From NCBI GenBank assembly GCA_900550585.1, contig URST01000007.1:1-50343 (forward strand): a stretch of 50,343 bases of DNA, read 5' to 3'. Below are positions 1-9,684 of the stretch, one piece after another. The position numbers were made by a program, and so were the translations under genes. Every line of letters begins with the position of its first letter. The first letter of the stretch is position 1. The stretch is from an uncultured Eubacteriales bacterium (GTDB taxonomy: Bacteria > Bacillota > Clostridia > Oscillospirales > Oscillospiraceae). The notes under the pieces are model-generated. The model searched no databases. It saw nothing but the letters and a program-made list of their open reading frames with translations, and was not told where the DNA came from.

Positions 1-970
1 AGGACACTGCCTGCCAGCTGGTGTCCCCGGGGCCCTTGCGGTACACGTTGTACGTCGCCGCACCGGCCGCCTTCTCCCACGTCACCACGATGGTATTGCC
101 GCTGACCACGGCGTTGCTCATCTTCACGTCTGCCGGGATGGGATAGAGTGCGGTGGCACTGACGCCGTTATCGTTATAGCCACCCTCCGTGCCGTCGCTG
201 TTGACGCCCTTGACGGTGTACCAGTACATCGTGCCGGGCAGAACATCCTTATCCGTGTAGGCGGCAGCCGTGACGTTATTTGCCAGCACAGTCCATTCGG
301 CACCCGCGGTCTTGCGGAGGACATTGTAGGATGCCGCGTTGGCTGCGGTCTTCCAGGTGACGGTGATGCCGTCCGGAGTGGCCGTGGCCGCGGTCAGCTC
401 CACGTCTGCCGGGATGGGATAGAGCGCGGTGGCACTGACGCCATTGTCGTCATAGCTCTTGCTGGTCCTGTCGTCAGCGTTGACACCCTGGACGGCGTAC
501 CAGTACGTCGTGCCGGGCTGGACATCCTCGTCCGTGTAGGCGGTGGTCATGACGTTCTTTGCGTGCACAGCCCATTCGGCACCAGCGGTCTTACGGAGGA
601 CATTGTAGGATGCCGCGTTGGCGGCGGTCTTCCAGGTGACGGTGATGCCGTCCAGGGTGGCTGTTGCCGCGGTCAGCTCCACGTCCGCCGGGATGGGATA
701 GAGCGCGGTGGCGCTGACGCCGTTGTCGTCATAGCTGCCCTCCGTGCCGTCGGCGTTGACACCCTTGACGGTGTACCAGTACGTCGTGCCGGGCAGGACA
801 TCCTTATCCGTGTAAGTGGTGCCTGTCAGGTCCTCGGCGATCCGGCTCCAGGCGGAATCCGCTGTCCTGCGGTACACGCTGAACGTCTCCGCATTGGCGG
901 CGGTCTTCCAGGTGACGGTGATGCCGTCCAGATCGGCGCTGGCATCGACCACCTCCACCAGAGAGGGATC
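1..970 (-). repeat. Tandem 279-bp repeats encoding FnIII modules
   Basis: The block encoding the PYPIPADVELTAATAT junction recurs near 132, 411 and 690 at 279-base spacing, equal to 93 codons. The copies are nearly identical at DNA level, unlike the more divergent modules upstream in the same gene (970-1560). This indicates recent internal duplication and possible copy-number variation. Confidence 0.8.
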
Positions 971-2053
971 CGGGTACGGCACGGTGACGCTGGCGGCAGC
1001 GCCCCAGCCGTTGCTCTGCAGGCCGTCCTTATTCACGCCCTTGACATTGTAGTAGTACGTCTCGCCGCTCTGGACATCCGTGTCCTGATAGCTGGTCTCC
1101 GTGACATTTTTGCCGATCACGGTCCAGCCTGTATCCTCGGCGTTTTCATAGACGCTGCGGTACACATGGTAGGACTCCGCGTTCTCAGCCTCGGCCCACG
1201 TCACCGTGACGCTGCCGACGCCGGCCTTGGCTTCCACCTGCGCCACATTGGCGGGGATGGGATAGGGCACTCTGGCGCTGACGCCGGTGGTGTCATAGCC
1301 CTTGCTGACGGTCTTGCCGTCAGCCGCAACGCCCTGAACGGTGTAGAAGTACTCCGTACCGGCCTGCGCCGTCTCATCCTTGTAGGTGACATCCGTGACA
1401 TTTTCAGCCAGCACGTCCCAATCGGTGTCCGCCGTTCTGCGCAGAACGTTGTAGGACACCGCGTTGTCTGCGGCCTCCCAGGTGACGGTGATGCCGTCCA
1501 GGGCGGCCTTGGCCTCCTTCAGCGTCACGTCCGCCGGAGTGGATGCCACGATCTTCACCGTGACCTCCGCGTTCTCCACGGCGCCGTTATCCACGGCCTT
1601 CAGTTCATTGTCCGCGATGGTGTACACATGGGCCTTGGCAACGGTGAATTTGGACGTATCGCCCAGCTTGGCACCGTCCTTGACCTTGAACGCCAGCGTG
1701 TACAGGTCGCCGCTGACCGTAAGGCCGGCGCTGGCGGTATCCAGCAGGGACACGGCATAGTAGCTCTTGCCGTCCTCGTCGGTCCTGAGAGCTGTCAGCT
1801 TCGCGCCCTCGGTTTTGGCCTTGGAGGCGGCGGCATCCAGCTCAAAGAATGTGGGGTCGAAATATACCCGATAGTTCAGGCATACGACGCCGGTCAGCTG
1901 GTCCTCACCGGATGCCGTGACCGTCAGATCGACGGTCTGGTCCACCGTGATCTCGGTGACATCCACTTTGGGGCTGACAACGGCGGCCAGCGCGTTGGTG
2001 GTGAGACTCAGCGTCAGCACCAGCGCCAGCAGGAAAGATACGATTTTTTTCAT
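1..2053 (-). CDS. Secreted cohesin-like / fibronectin type III repeat protein (partial, continues past left edge)
   Basis: The frame starts at ATG 2051-2053 after an AGGAGGGG ribosome site and stays open to base 1, so the C-terminus is missing. Residues 1-23 form a signal peptide (MKKIVSFLLALVLTLSL, then a cut after NALA). Residues about 30-160 look like a cohesin: beta-strand pattern, a YFDPTFFEL segment, a GDLYTLAFKVK strand and a terminal AEVTVKIV strand. From about residue 163, five complete and one partial FnIII modules of about 93 residues follow, each with a TVTWxxAxNAxxYxVxR strand and a TxYWYTVxGVNxDG strand. The gene starts 15 bases after the stop of the dockerin-bearing gene and must share its mRNA. 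Inference: a surface scaffold that could bind the neighbour's dockerin. The cohesin call is by pattern only, and a generic Ig-like fold is the alternative. A wall or membrane anchor, if present, lies outside the window. Confidence 0.8.
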   Translation of the reverse strand, partial: MKKIVSFLLALVLTLSLTTNALAAVVSPKVDVTEITVDQTVDLTVTASGEDQLTGVVCLNYRVYFDPTFFELDAAASKAKTEGAKLTALRTDEDGKSYYAVSLLDTASAGLTVSGDLYTLAFKVKDGAKLGDTSKFTVAKAHVYTIADNELKAVDNGAVENAEVTVKIVASTPADVTLKEAKAALDGITVTWEAADNAVSYNVLRRTADTDWDVLAENVTDVTYKDETAQAGTEYFYTVQGVAADGKTVSKGYDTTGVSARVPYPIPANVAQVEAKAGVGSVTVTWAEAENAESYHVYRSVYENAEDTGWTVIGKNVTETSYQDTDVQSGETYYYNVKGVNKDGLQSNGWGAAASVTVPYPDPSLVEVVDASADLDGITVTWKTAANAETFSVYRRTADSAWSRIAEDLTGTTYTDKDVLPGTTYWYTVKGVNADGTEGSYDDNGVSATALYPIPADVELTAATATLDGITVTWKTAANAASYNVLRKTAGAEWAVHAKNVMTTAYTDEDVQPGTTYWYAVQGVNADDRTSKSYDDNGVSATALYPIPADVELTAATATPDGITVTWKTAANAASYNVLRKTAGAEWTVLANNVTAAAYTDKDVLPGTMYWYTVKGVNSDGTEGGYNDNGVSATALYPIPADVKMSNAVVSGNTIVVTWEKAAGAATYNVYRKGPGDTSWQAVS

Positions 2054-2068
2054 GCGTCTTTCCCCTCC

Positions 2069-5000
2069 TTAGTTGTGAGCGGTAAGGGAGTCGATCTCCC
2101 CCAGATAGAAGGAATAGATGGTCTCCGCGTCCGTGGCCGACACCACACCGTCACCGTCGACATCGGCGGCATCGATCTGGCTGGCGTTCGCGGTGAGCTT
2201 GGCGTTGATGAAGGCATAGACCAGCGCGGCGTCCACATCGTCCACCACACCGTCATTGTTCACATCGCCCCGGGTGTACTTGGGAAGCACGGTGATGGCC
2301 TGCTGGGCGGAGAATGCGCCGTACTGCACGGTGACGAAGGTGGTGCCCTCCTTGAGCGTCTCGCCGTCGGTCACGGTGTAATCCGTCACAGGCACTTCAA
2401 CGGTGCCGTCGTACACGGCCACCACCGTCATGCCGGCGGGATCAAAGCTCCGGCCCGCCACATATTCGGTCCGGGTGGGCGGAGTGGTGATCTTCAGGCC
2501 GGTCAGCGCGGGAGCCGTACCGCCCTGCCAGGCCAGCACGGGATAGCCGTTGTTGATGCCCACTGTGTCGTGGTGGAAGCTGCTGCCCAGCACGGCGGCC
2601 ATGGTCTTCAGTTCCTCGGCGGTCTTGGCCGTGCCCAAACCGGTGACGCCCTCCTTGGGGCTCTCGCCGGAGACGGCGCCCGCCAGATAATAGCTGTTCA
2701 CGAAGTTCTGCTCATAGGGGACGGGAGACAGGCCGCCCACATAGGAGGCATTGCCCTTGCTGCCGATAACCGTGGCGGTGCTGTAGCAGTTGGTAAGGGT
2801 CGCACCGGCAAAGCGGCTGCGGTAGCTGCCGCAGATACCGCCCAGATAGCACTCGTTGGCGGCGGTGCTGCGGATGGTGCCGGTGGCGTAGCAGTCGGTG
2901 ATGACGGACTTAGCGTTCGTATAGCCCGCGATGCCGCCGCCGTGCTTGTTGCTGGTAACGTTCACAGCGCTCCAGCACTGGGTGACAGCGCTGTTGTCGT
3001 TCATGTAGCCCGCGATGCCGCCGGCCTGCGCGTTGCTCTTGGCCGTGCAGGTCACGTCGCCGGTGATGCCCAGCTTCGTGACGGAGGAGCCGGACTGCAT
3101 GTAGCCGAACAGGCCCAGAGGATAGCTGCCGCTGTTGACATACAGGTTGTTGATAACATGGCCCTGACCGTCAAACGTGCCGTAGAGCTTGGCCATGGGC
3201 GTCCAGTCGAAGGCGGCCAGCTCGATGTCCGCCGTCAGCTTGGCGCTGGCCTTATCGCCGTTCTTTGCGAACCACGCCAGCTCGGCGCCGGTGCCGATGA
3301 GGTAGGCGCCGTCCTCGTCCTTCTTGGGCTCAGTCAGGGTGGCGCCGTCCCACGGATTGGCGCCGGCAGCGCTCATGGCGGCGGTGATGGTCAGGACGCC
3401 GTCCTGTACCTTGTCCGCGTCGGCGCTGCTCAGGGTGAAGCTGCCGCGGGTCACGGTGTAGCCGTCCTTGGTCAGAACGTAGGTGTAGGTGCCGTAGCCC
3501 AGCTGGAAGCGGCCGCTTTCGTCAGCCGTGCAGGTCTTGCCGGTGCTGTCGGTCAGGGCGGCGGTCACGTCCGTCAGCTTCTCGCCGTCGGTGTTGGTGA
3601 CATCCAGCGCCACATTGTACAGCACCTTGCGGTAGACGGTGACCGCCGCGTCCGCGTAGTGGTTCATGTAGTAATTCACGGTGACGGCGTTGAAGTTGGT
3701 GCCCACGCCGGTATCCGTCATGCTATACAGGAACGCGAAGGGGTTGGCAGCGGCGTACATGCTGCCAAAAGTGCAACCGTTGGTGAAGCTGTACGTTGTC
3801 GTCTCCTCGTCCTCCTCGAAGGTGATGTCTTCGGGAATGGTGACGGTGACGGAGGCGTTGTCCATCTTCTGATACTGACCCAGCGTGCCCTCGTACTTGG
3901 TCTCGCCCGCATAGTAGGTGGGCTTGAAGTTGGTGGGATTGAAGATACCGGAGACCTTGTTGACGCCGCGGAACATGCCGCTGAAGGTCAGCTTCACCTG
4001 ATCGCCGGGCATGATGTCCTCGTTCTGGTGGCTGACGTTCTCGGCGGAGATGGTGACCTTGGCCACACGCACCAGCCGGTAGCTGACACCCTTTCCATCG
4101 GTCATGCGGATGATAACGGTGCCGCCCATGCCGTTGCCCAGATCGTTGAGACCGGCCAGAGGCACGGCGTAGCGCCCATCCTCACCGGCGGAAACGGTCT
4201 GGAAGTCGGACACGGTGCTGACCATGGCGTTGTTGGTGGTGACAAAGGCATACTCCACCGTGACATCGCCGGTGTTCTTCACCACGGCGAAGGTCAGCGC
4301 GGGATCGGTCTCGCCGGCCTCATAGTACCAGGTGTCGTAGTTGTAGTCCCAATCCATGGAGCGGGTGGTGGCCACACCGGTGACCATGTTGAAGTCCACA
4401 TCCGCATCGGCGGTGCCGTGCTCCATGTCCGTGCCGCCCACCACGATGACGCCCACGCGCTGGGGCTGGGTGGCGGGATACAGGCCGCCATGGCTGCCGT
4501 GATTATCAGGCTCCACATCCACACTGTCATAGTAGACGGTGATGATGGAATCCTGCGCGCCGGGGGTAACATCCGCCCAGTTGGCGGAGGTGTTGCCGCC
4601 ATCCACCGTCTCGATCTGCGCGTCGCCGGAGGCCAGATCCCAGTGGAAGTCAGGCTCCACCATGATGTTGCCGGCGTCGGAATTGATGAGCTGCCAGTGG
4701 CGGTAGGCCCGGACGCGGGTGGTGCCGTTCAGTACCTCGAAGCCGCTGGGATCCAGGTTCACCTGCAGGTCGGCTTCATCGCGCTTGCTGGTCTGGGTGC
4801 CCAGCTTGCTGAAGTCGTGGGACAGGCGATCCGTGGCGGCGTTATCACCGAAGGCGAAGGTCATGTCCTTGCTGGCGTTGAGGCTGGACAGCCAGCCCGC
4901 CTGCGTCACATGGGCATCATCGCTGAGACGCCATGTGTAGTTGCTGTTGCCCTTGGAGATAAAATATTCGGCGCACTTGGTACCGTCCTCGCTGTAATGC

Positions 5001-8000
5001 CAGCCGTCGAACTCATCGGTCTTGTCCATGGGATCCACTTCCGTGGTGTTGAAGTTGTTCCACTGGAAGTACAGGCCGAAATCGGCGTCGGCGGGAACGG
5101 TGGCCTTCAGCACCACGCCGGTGTTGATGGTCAGCTTCTTGGTGCTGGCATAGTAGCTGGCACGGAAGGTCTGGTTGATGGCCTGCGTAAAGATGTAGCC
5201 GTCAATGTCGGGATAGGCGTAGGAGTTGTACAGGCAGGCATTGCCGGCTGCGTACAGCACCGTGGGATAGTAGGCGTAGTTGCCCTGGGTGTAGGGCGTA
5301 CCCATGATGCAGGAGGTGCCCATGATGGGGCAGTCCACGCGGACATGGTACTCGCCGGCCGTGAAGTAGGTGTTGTCCGTCTTCTTGCTGCTGACATAGA
5401 AGGAATTGCACTGCAGATAGACGCTGGTGCCGCCGCCGGCACCGCCGTCCACGTTGGTGTCGGTGGGCAGGTTCAGGGTCATGCCGCCCAGCTCCACGTC
5501 ATAGTCGCCGGTATCCGCGTTCCTGGCAAAGGCGCGGTAGGCATAGCGCCCGGCGGCCAGCTTGGCGTAGAACGTCTGGTAGTTGTTGGTCAGCAGACCA
5601 GCGGCGGGGTCATATGCCGTCTGGCCGTCCGGCAGGGTGTCGGTGAAATCGCTGTACAGGAAGCAGTTCTCGAGCTCGTCACCCAGCACCTCATTGCCCT
5701 GGTCATCCTTGTCCACGTTGTAGAGCTTGATGACGGGGTAATTGCCGGTGTAGTCCTTGCCCACATAGAACGTGAAGTCCATGACGGGGTGATCCTCCAC
5801 ATGGAGCGTCAGCGTCCAGGTGTCCTTGGAGAAGTGCTTGCCGTCGTGGGAGGCGTAGAAGCGGTAGGTATAGTCGCCCTCCGTCAGCTCGGTGAGCTGG
5901 ATGGTGGTCATGCCGAAGATGGCCTCGGAGAAGTCCTGCATGGGGCCCCATGTCATGCCGCCGTCGGTGGAGCGCTGGTAGTAGTAGTTCCTGTAGGACA
6001 GGCTCTGGCCGTCCACAGGGGCGAAGATCTTACCCGCCTGCAGGTCGCTGAGCAGGTAGGCCGTGCCGGTCATCACCGTATTCTCGCTCTCGGCGGGGTA
6101 GTCCGCCTTGCGTGTGGGAACGGGGACTTCCTTCCGGCCGCAGACGTCGCAGACGCCGTCGTTGTCGGCATCGGTGTGCGCCACAGCGGTCTGGCCCTGC
6201 AGCACGGGAGCGGGGCAGCTGTCGATGTAGGCGCTGCCCAGCTGCTCGGCACTGAGGCCGTCCGCCGCGGTGAAGGCTTCGCCCTGCACGGTGATCTTCG
6301 TCGTCTCCGCGCCGGAGGTCTTGACCACGTCGTCCAGATACCAGCAGTTATTGACTGTCAGAACGGTGGAGGTACCCACGACCTCGCCCACCAGCGCGCC
6401 CATGCTGGCGTTGTCGTCATACTCGCCGCTGACGGCGCCGGTGGAATAGCAGTTGGTCAGGGTGACTGCATTGGTGCCGGAGCTGTACCCCGCAACACCC
6501 GCGATGCCGCCGGCAGCCTGCTGGATCTCCTGGGTCTTGTAGAAGAAGCTGATATTGCCGGTGTTGTAGCAGTTGCTGACGGTCACGGTGCCGCTGAGAC
6601 GTCCGGCAATGCCGCCCACGCCGCGGTAGCCATCCTTCCACCAGCCCCGCAGGTGCACATCACCGGTGTTCCAGCAGTTCTCGATGGTGACAGTTCCGTT
6701 GGTCACCGCTACGATGCCGCCGGTGTAGCCCTGATAGCCGGTGATGTCGGCCTGATTGGAGCAGCTCCGGATAATGGCATCCTGCACCGTGGCCACCACG
6801 CCGGCATGGCCGAAGATCTGGTTGTTGGTGCGGCTGCCGGTGAGTGTCACATAGTTGTGGCAGTTCTCGATGGTGGTGGTGCGGTGGGTGTAGACGCCGC
6901 AGGCGCGGCCCACGATACCGGCTATGTCGCGGCCGCTGCTGGCAACGGCCTCACCGGCGACGCTGAGGTTCCTGATGGTCGCACCGTCACACACGCCAAA
7001 CAGAGCAACGTAGTAGGAACTTGTGTTGGTATAGTCGCCCGTATTTTTCAGATACAGGCCCTCGATGCTGTGGTCCTGGCCGTCAAAGGTGCCGCGATAG
7101 TCCTTGTTGGCGGCGTAGCTGCCGATGGGCGTCCAGGGCGTATCCGCATCGCAGATGCCGCTGAGGTCGATGTTCTCGACCAGACGGGCGTTCAGCTCAG
7201 CCTTGCCGCTGTTGACCTCGTCGGCGAACCACTTCAGCTGGGCGGCTGTGGCGATCTCGTAATAGCCGTCCTCCGCCTGCGCGGGCTTGTTCACATCGGT
7301 GACCGTGACGGTGCACTGCGCCGTGAAGGCGCCGTCCAGCGTGGTGACGGTGATGACCGCCTCGCCCTCGGCCAGTGCGGCCACCAGACCCGTGCGGTCC
7401 ACAGCGGCCACGGAGTGCGCGCTGCTGCCCCAGGTCACTTTCTTGTTTTTGGCAGCTTCAGGCAGCACAGTGGCTGTCAGCTGGGCGGTCTTTCGGCGGT
7501 CGAGGGTCAGTTCGTTTCTGTCCAGCGTCACGCCGGTGACAGCTACGGTGTCATCCCCGCCGCTGGGCTTGGTGTTCTCGCCCGCAACGAAGTAAAAGCA
7601 GTTGAAATACTCGTAGTTATCGTTTAAGTCCTCTGCTGCGAAGTACGCACCGTTCTCCATCAGATAGGAGGCGGGCAGCTTCAGCGTTTTGCCGCCGTCG
7701 GCATTGTCCAGCAGTTCAAAACCGGGGCAGTCGTAACCGGTAACATCTCCGCTCTCATTAAAGAGGACGCAGAATGTCGCGATGTTTTTCTCAAAATCCG
7801 CGGGGTAGTTGACGTACACGAACTCCGTACCCTCGGGTACGGTGACGGTGTAGAGCTTCTTGTCGCCGGGATTGTTGAAATGGGACACATAGATGGTGCT
7901 CGCCGCCACATGGTAGAGGTAGTCGGTGCCCTCCTCGTCCAGCGTGATGCTGGCAAAGTCGAAGTCCTTGTAATACTCGGCGGGGTCGAAGGGTTTTTCG

Positions 8001-9331
8001 CCGCCGCCCACCGTCACCTTGGCGGTGGCGGGCGCATAGCAGGAATCGCTGGTGCCGGCGTTGGGATCGATGCCCAGCAGGTAGTAGGTGCCCGCCGTCT
8101 CGAAGGTATAGCTGTAATCGCTGCCGTCACTTTCGGCAGGCTCGACAGTGTCCAGCTCTTGCCAGTTCTCGTCATAGACGCGCACGACCAGGCCGCTGAT
8201 GGGGTCAAACTCCTCCGTGCCGCCGTCGGCCACAGATTTGGTGTCGTACTTGACGGTCTGGAAGTTCACGGTGCCGCCCACAGGCACGGCGTAATCGTTC
8301 TGGTCAAAGGCGGCGAAGGCGCCCACCGTCCAGAAGTTCCAGTTGCTGAACATGGCCAGGTCGATGGTGTCGTCGTCAGACAGCAGGACATAGTCCGCCG
8401 TGCTGCCCCAGCCGGCGCTCATCAGGGGATAGACGTGGTTGCGGTAGTACATCAGGTTCTCGTCATGGCCCCAGAACTGCTGCATGTACATGGACGTGGC
8501 GCTGCCGGTGATGTTCAGTGCCAGATTGCTGTCATCGTAAGCCTGATTGCCGAGCATGTTCATAACGCCCATGCCGCCGTCATGGCCCAGGATCTGCACA
8601 GCGCCGGTGGTGACGTCCTCCGGATCGAGGCCCAAGTAGTAGACGCCGATCATGTAGAGGTACAGGTGCAGAGCGGTGGGGCGCTGTACGATCTCATTAT
8701 CCACATAATTGCCGGAGCCGTTCTCCGTGTGATACCGGTAGAAATCTCCCAGACCCTGCCGCGCCAGATCGAAGTAGGGCACGTCCACCTCCAGATGGGA
8801 CAGCACGGTGGTGCCATCGTTGCCCAACAGCGGGATGCCGTCGTTGGAAATGGTGACATAGACCTTCACGGAAGCAGCATCCGTCTCGTCGTAGCCGTAC
8901 TGCGACGCATCACCGGCCTCGCCCTGCTTCACCGTGATGGTGAGCTTCACGGACGCCGTGACAGACTCCGCGCAGGTGGCGGTGATGGTGGGCGTATAGG
9001 TGCCCGCCGTGGGATTGGTGAAGGACAGAATGGCCTTGCCGGCACTGTCCTTGGTGACCTTGGTCTGATTGCCATAGCTGCCGTCGTCCATCGTGTAGGT
9101 CAGCGCATGGCTGCCGCTGTCGGCAAACAGATCGTCCAGTGGGACGGTCAGAAGTGCGCCGGTAGTCGTTTCATACGCCGTCACGGCGCTGTCCTTCACG
9201 GTCACGCAGGCAGTCGTGCCATCGGATGCGCCCGCAGCGGCAAAGACCAGCTGCGGCACCATGGTCAGGCACAGCACAAGACTCAGCAGCATGGCCAACG
9301 CGCGGTCAGTCATGCTTCTTTTGTGATACAT
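2069..9331 (-). CDS. Giant secreted DUF4430/GLUG/Big domain protein with C-terminal type I dockerin
   Basis: 2420 residues. ATG at 9329-9331 follows AGGAGG at 7-base spacing. Residues 1-32 are a signal peptide. About 155-350 resembles the DUF4430 (transcobalamin-like C-terminal) architecture of Clostridia: VDVPYFDLA, TALHLYLYMIGVYYLGL, FWGHDENLMYYRN, YPLMSAGWGSTADYVLL. About 597-680 is a Big_2 Ig-like domain, followed by GLUG repeats (GTFDGQDHSIEGL then many GGIAG units). Another GLUG block lies near 2060-2250 (GTFDGQGHVINNLY), a Big_3-like domain at about 2275-2350, and a dockerin at about 2353-2415 with two calcium loops (DVNNDGVVDDVD and DVDGDGVVSATD). No glycosidase motif was recognised. 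It is the first gene behind the cobalamin riboswitch leader and precedes the cohesin-like gene by 15 bases. Inference: a surface protein for corrinoid capture or adhesion. Corrinoid binding is not shown by the sequence alone. Confidence 0.88.
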   Translation of the reverse strand: MYHKRSMTDRALAMLLSLVLCLTMVPQLVFAAAGASDGTTACVTVKDSAVTAYETTTGALLTVPLDDLFADSGSHALTYTMDDGSYGNQTKVTKDSAGKAILSFTNPTAGTYTPTITATCAESVTASVKLTITVKQGEAGDASQYGYDETDAASVKVYVTISNDGIPLLGNDGTTVLSHLEVDVPYFDLARQGLGDFYRYHTENGSGNYVDNEIVQRPTALHLYLYMIGVYYLGLDPEDVTTGAVQILGHDGGMGVMNMLGNQAYDDSNLALNITGSATSMYMQQFWGHDENLMYYRNHVYPLMSAGWGSTADYVLLSDDDTIDLAMFSNWNFWTVGAFAAFDQNDYAVPVGGTVNFQTVKYDTKSVADGGTEEFDPISGLVVRVYDENWQELDTVEPAESDGSDYSYTFETAGTYYLLGIDPNAGTSDSCYAPATAKVTVGGGEKPFDPAEYYKDFDFASITLDEEGTDYLYHVAASTIYVSHFNNPGDKKLYTVTVPEGTEFVYVNYPADFEKNIATFCVLFNESGDVTGYDCPGFELLDNADGGKTLKLPASYLMENGAYFAAEDLNDNYEYFNCFYFVAGENTKPSGGDDTVAVTGVTLDRNELTLDRRKTAQLTATVLPEAAKNKKVTWGSSAHSVAAVDRTGLVAALAEGEAVITVTTLDGAFTAQCTVTVTDVNKPAQAEDGYYEIATAAQLKWFADEVNSGKAELNARLVENIDLSGICDADTPWTPIGSYAANKDYRGTFDGQDHSIEGLYLKNTGDYTNTSSYYVALFGVCDGATIRNLSVAGEAVASSGRDIAGIVGRACGVYTHRTTTIENCHNYVTLTGSRTNNQIFGHAGVVATVQDAIIRSCSNQADITGYQGYTGGIVAVTNGTVTIENCWNTGDVHLRGWWKDGYRGVGGIAGRLSGTVTVSNCYNTGNISFFYKTQEIQQAAGGIAGVAGYSSGTNAVTLTNCYSTGAVSGEYDDNASMGALVGEVVGTSTVLTVNNCWYLDDVVKTSGAETTKITVQGEAFTAADGLSAEQLGSAYIDSCPAPVLQGQTAVAHTDADNDGVCDVCGRKEVPVPTRKADYPAESENTVMTGTAYLLSDLQAGKIFAPVDGQSLSYRNYYYQRSTDGGMTWGPMQDFSEAIFGMTTIQLTELTEGDYTYRFYASHDGKHFSKDTWTLTLHVEDHPVMDFTFYVGKDYTGNYPVIKLYNVDKDDQGNEVLGDELENCFLYSDFTDTLPDGQTAYDPAAGLLTNNYQTFYAKLAAGRYAYRAFARNADTGDYDVELGGMTLNLPTDTNVDGGAGGGTSVYLQCNSFYVSSKKTDNTYFTAGEYHVRVDCPIMGTSCIMGTPYTQGNYAYYPTVLYAAGNACLYNSYAYPDIDGYIFTQAINQTFRASYYASTKKLTINTGVVLKATVPADADFGLYFQWNNFNTTEVDPMDKTDEFDGWHYSEDGTKCAEYFISKGNSNYTWRLSDDAHVTQAGWLSSLNASKDMTFAFGDNAATDRLSHDFSKLGTQTSKRDEADLQVNLDPSGFEVLNGTTRVRAYRHWQLINSDAGNIMVEPDFHWDLASGDAQIETVDGGNTSANWADVTPGAQDSIITVYYDSVDVEPDNHGSHGGLYPATQPQRVGVIVVGGTDMEHGTADADVDFNMVTGVATTRSMDWDYNYDTWYYEAGETDPALTFAVVKNTGDVTVEYAFVTTNNAMVSTVSDFQTVSAGEDGRYAVPLAGLNDLGNGMGGTVIIRMTDGKGVSYRLVRVAKVTISAENVSHQNEDIMPGDQVKLTFSGMFRGVNKVSGIFNPTNFKPTYYAGETKYEGTLGQYQKMDNASVTVTIPEDITFEEDEETTTYSFTNGCTFGSMYAAANPFAFLYSMTDTGVGTNFNAVTVNYYMNHYADAAVTVYRKVLYNVALDVTNTDGEKLTDVTAALTDSTGKTCTADESGRFQLGYGTYTYVLTKDGYTVTRGSFTLSSADADKVQDGVLTITAAMSAAGANPWDGATLTEPKKDEDGAYLIGTGAELAWFAKNGDKASAKLTADIELAAFDWTPMAKLYGTFDGQGHVINNLYVNSGSYPLGLFGYMQSGSSVTKLGITGDVTCTAKSNAQAGGIAGYMNDNSAVTQCWSAVNVTSNKHGGGIAGYTNAKSVITDCYATGTIRSTAANECYLGGICGSYRSRFAGATLTNCYSTATVIGSKGNASYVGGLSPVPYEQNFVNSYYLAGAVSGESPKEGVTGLGTAKTAEELKTMAAVLGSSFHHDTVGINNGYPVLAWQGGTAPALTGLKITTPPTRTEYVAGRSFDPAGMTVVAVYDGTVEVPVTDYTVTDGETLKEGTTFVTVQYGAFSAQQAITVLPKYTRGDVNNDGVVDDVDAALVYAFINAKLTANASQIDAADVDGDGVVSATDAETIYSFYLGEIDSLTAHN

Positions 9332-9431
9332 GTGATCTCCTCCTGTTTCTGATGTTCTCTATCTCTAACGCACACGCGGAAAAAGGGGTAAGGCTCCCTT
9401 GGCCAATGCGGCGGAAGTGTTTCCATCCTCC

Positions 9432-9472
9432 AAAAAGAGAGGAGGCGGGAGGGGTATGGATCCCCTCCCGCC
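9432..9472 (-). terminator. Leader hairpin III (intrinsic terminator)
   Basis: A perfect 11-bp GC-rich stem (arms 9444-9454 and 9462-9472, GGCGGGAGGGG on the plus strand) is followed on the minus strand by a T-rich stretch ending in TTTTT at 9432-9436. It is the last of three such structures between the riboswitch and the start codon at 9331. Confidence 0.65.
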
Positions 9473-9524
9473 CTTATGGAAAGCAGGCGGCCGGAAAAAA
9501 CCGCCTCGGCTTGACAGATCCACG

Positions 9525-9572
9525 CGCAGAAAAAACCGCCGGCCCGTTTCCGTTTACCGGAAAACGACCAGC
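9525..9572 (-). terminator. Leader hairpin II (intrinsic terminator)
   Basis: On the minus strand CTGGTCGTTTTCCG, a GTAAA loop and CGGAAACGGGCCGG form an imperfect stem, followed by CGGTTTTTT. It lies downstream of the riboswitch's first terminator in the same leader. Confidence 0.6.
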
Positions 9573-9585
9573 GGGATCCGCGACA

Positions 9586-9623
9586 GAAAAACACCGGCAC
9601 CTCCCCTTTTCGGGAAGCGCCGG
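9586..9623 (-). terminator. Riboswitch-proximal terminator (hairpin I)
   Basis: Arms at 9594-9606 and 9612-9623 (CCGGCGCTTCCC paired with GGGGAGGTGCCGG on the minus strand), followed by TGTTTTT. It lies about 60 bases after the cobalamin aptamer, the usual place for the expression-platform terminator. Confidence 0.75.
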
Positions 9624-9684
9624 CGCACACTCCTGCCTATCCATACACCACGGAGAGAGCGCCCGCTGTTGGTGATCCTCCTCC

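Noticed and set aside
563..7627. 2354-codon plus-strand open frame opposite the dockerin-protein gene
   Set aside because: Its Gly/His/Val-rich product shows no domain and mirrors the codon bias of the minus-strand gene, which has a signal peptide, clear domains and a ribosome site.
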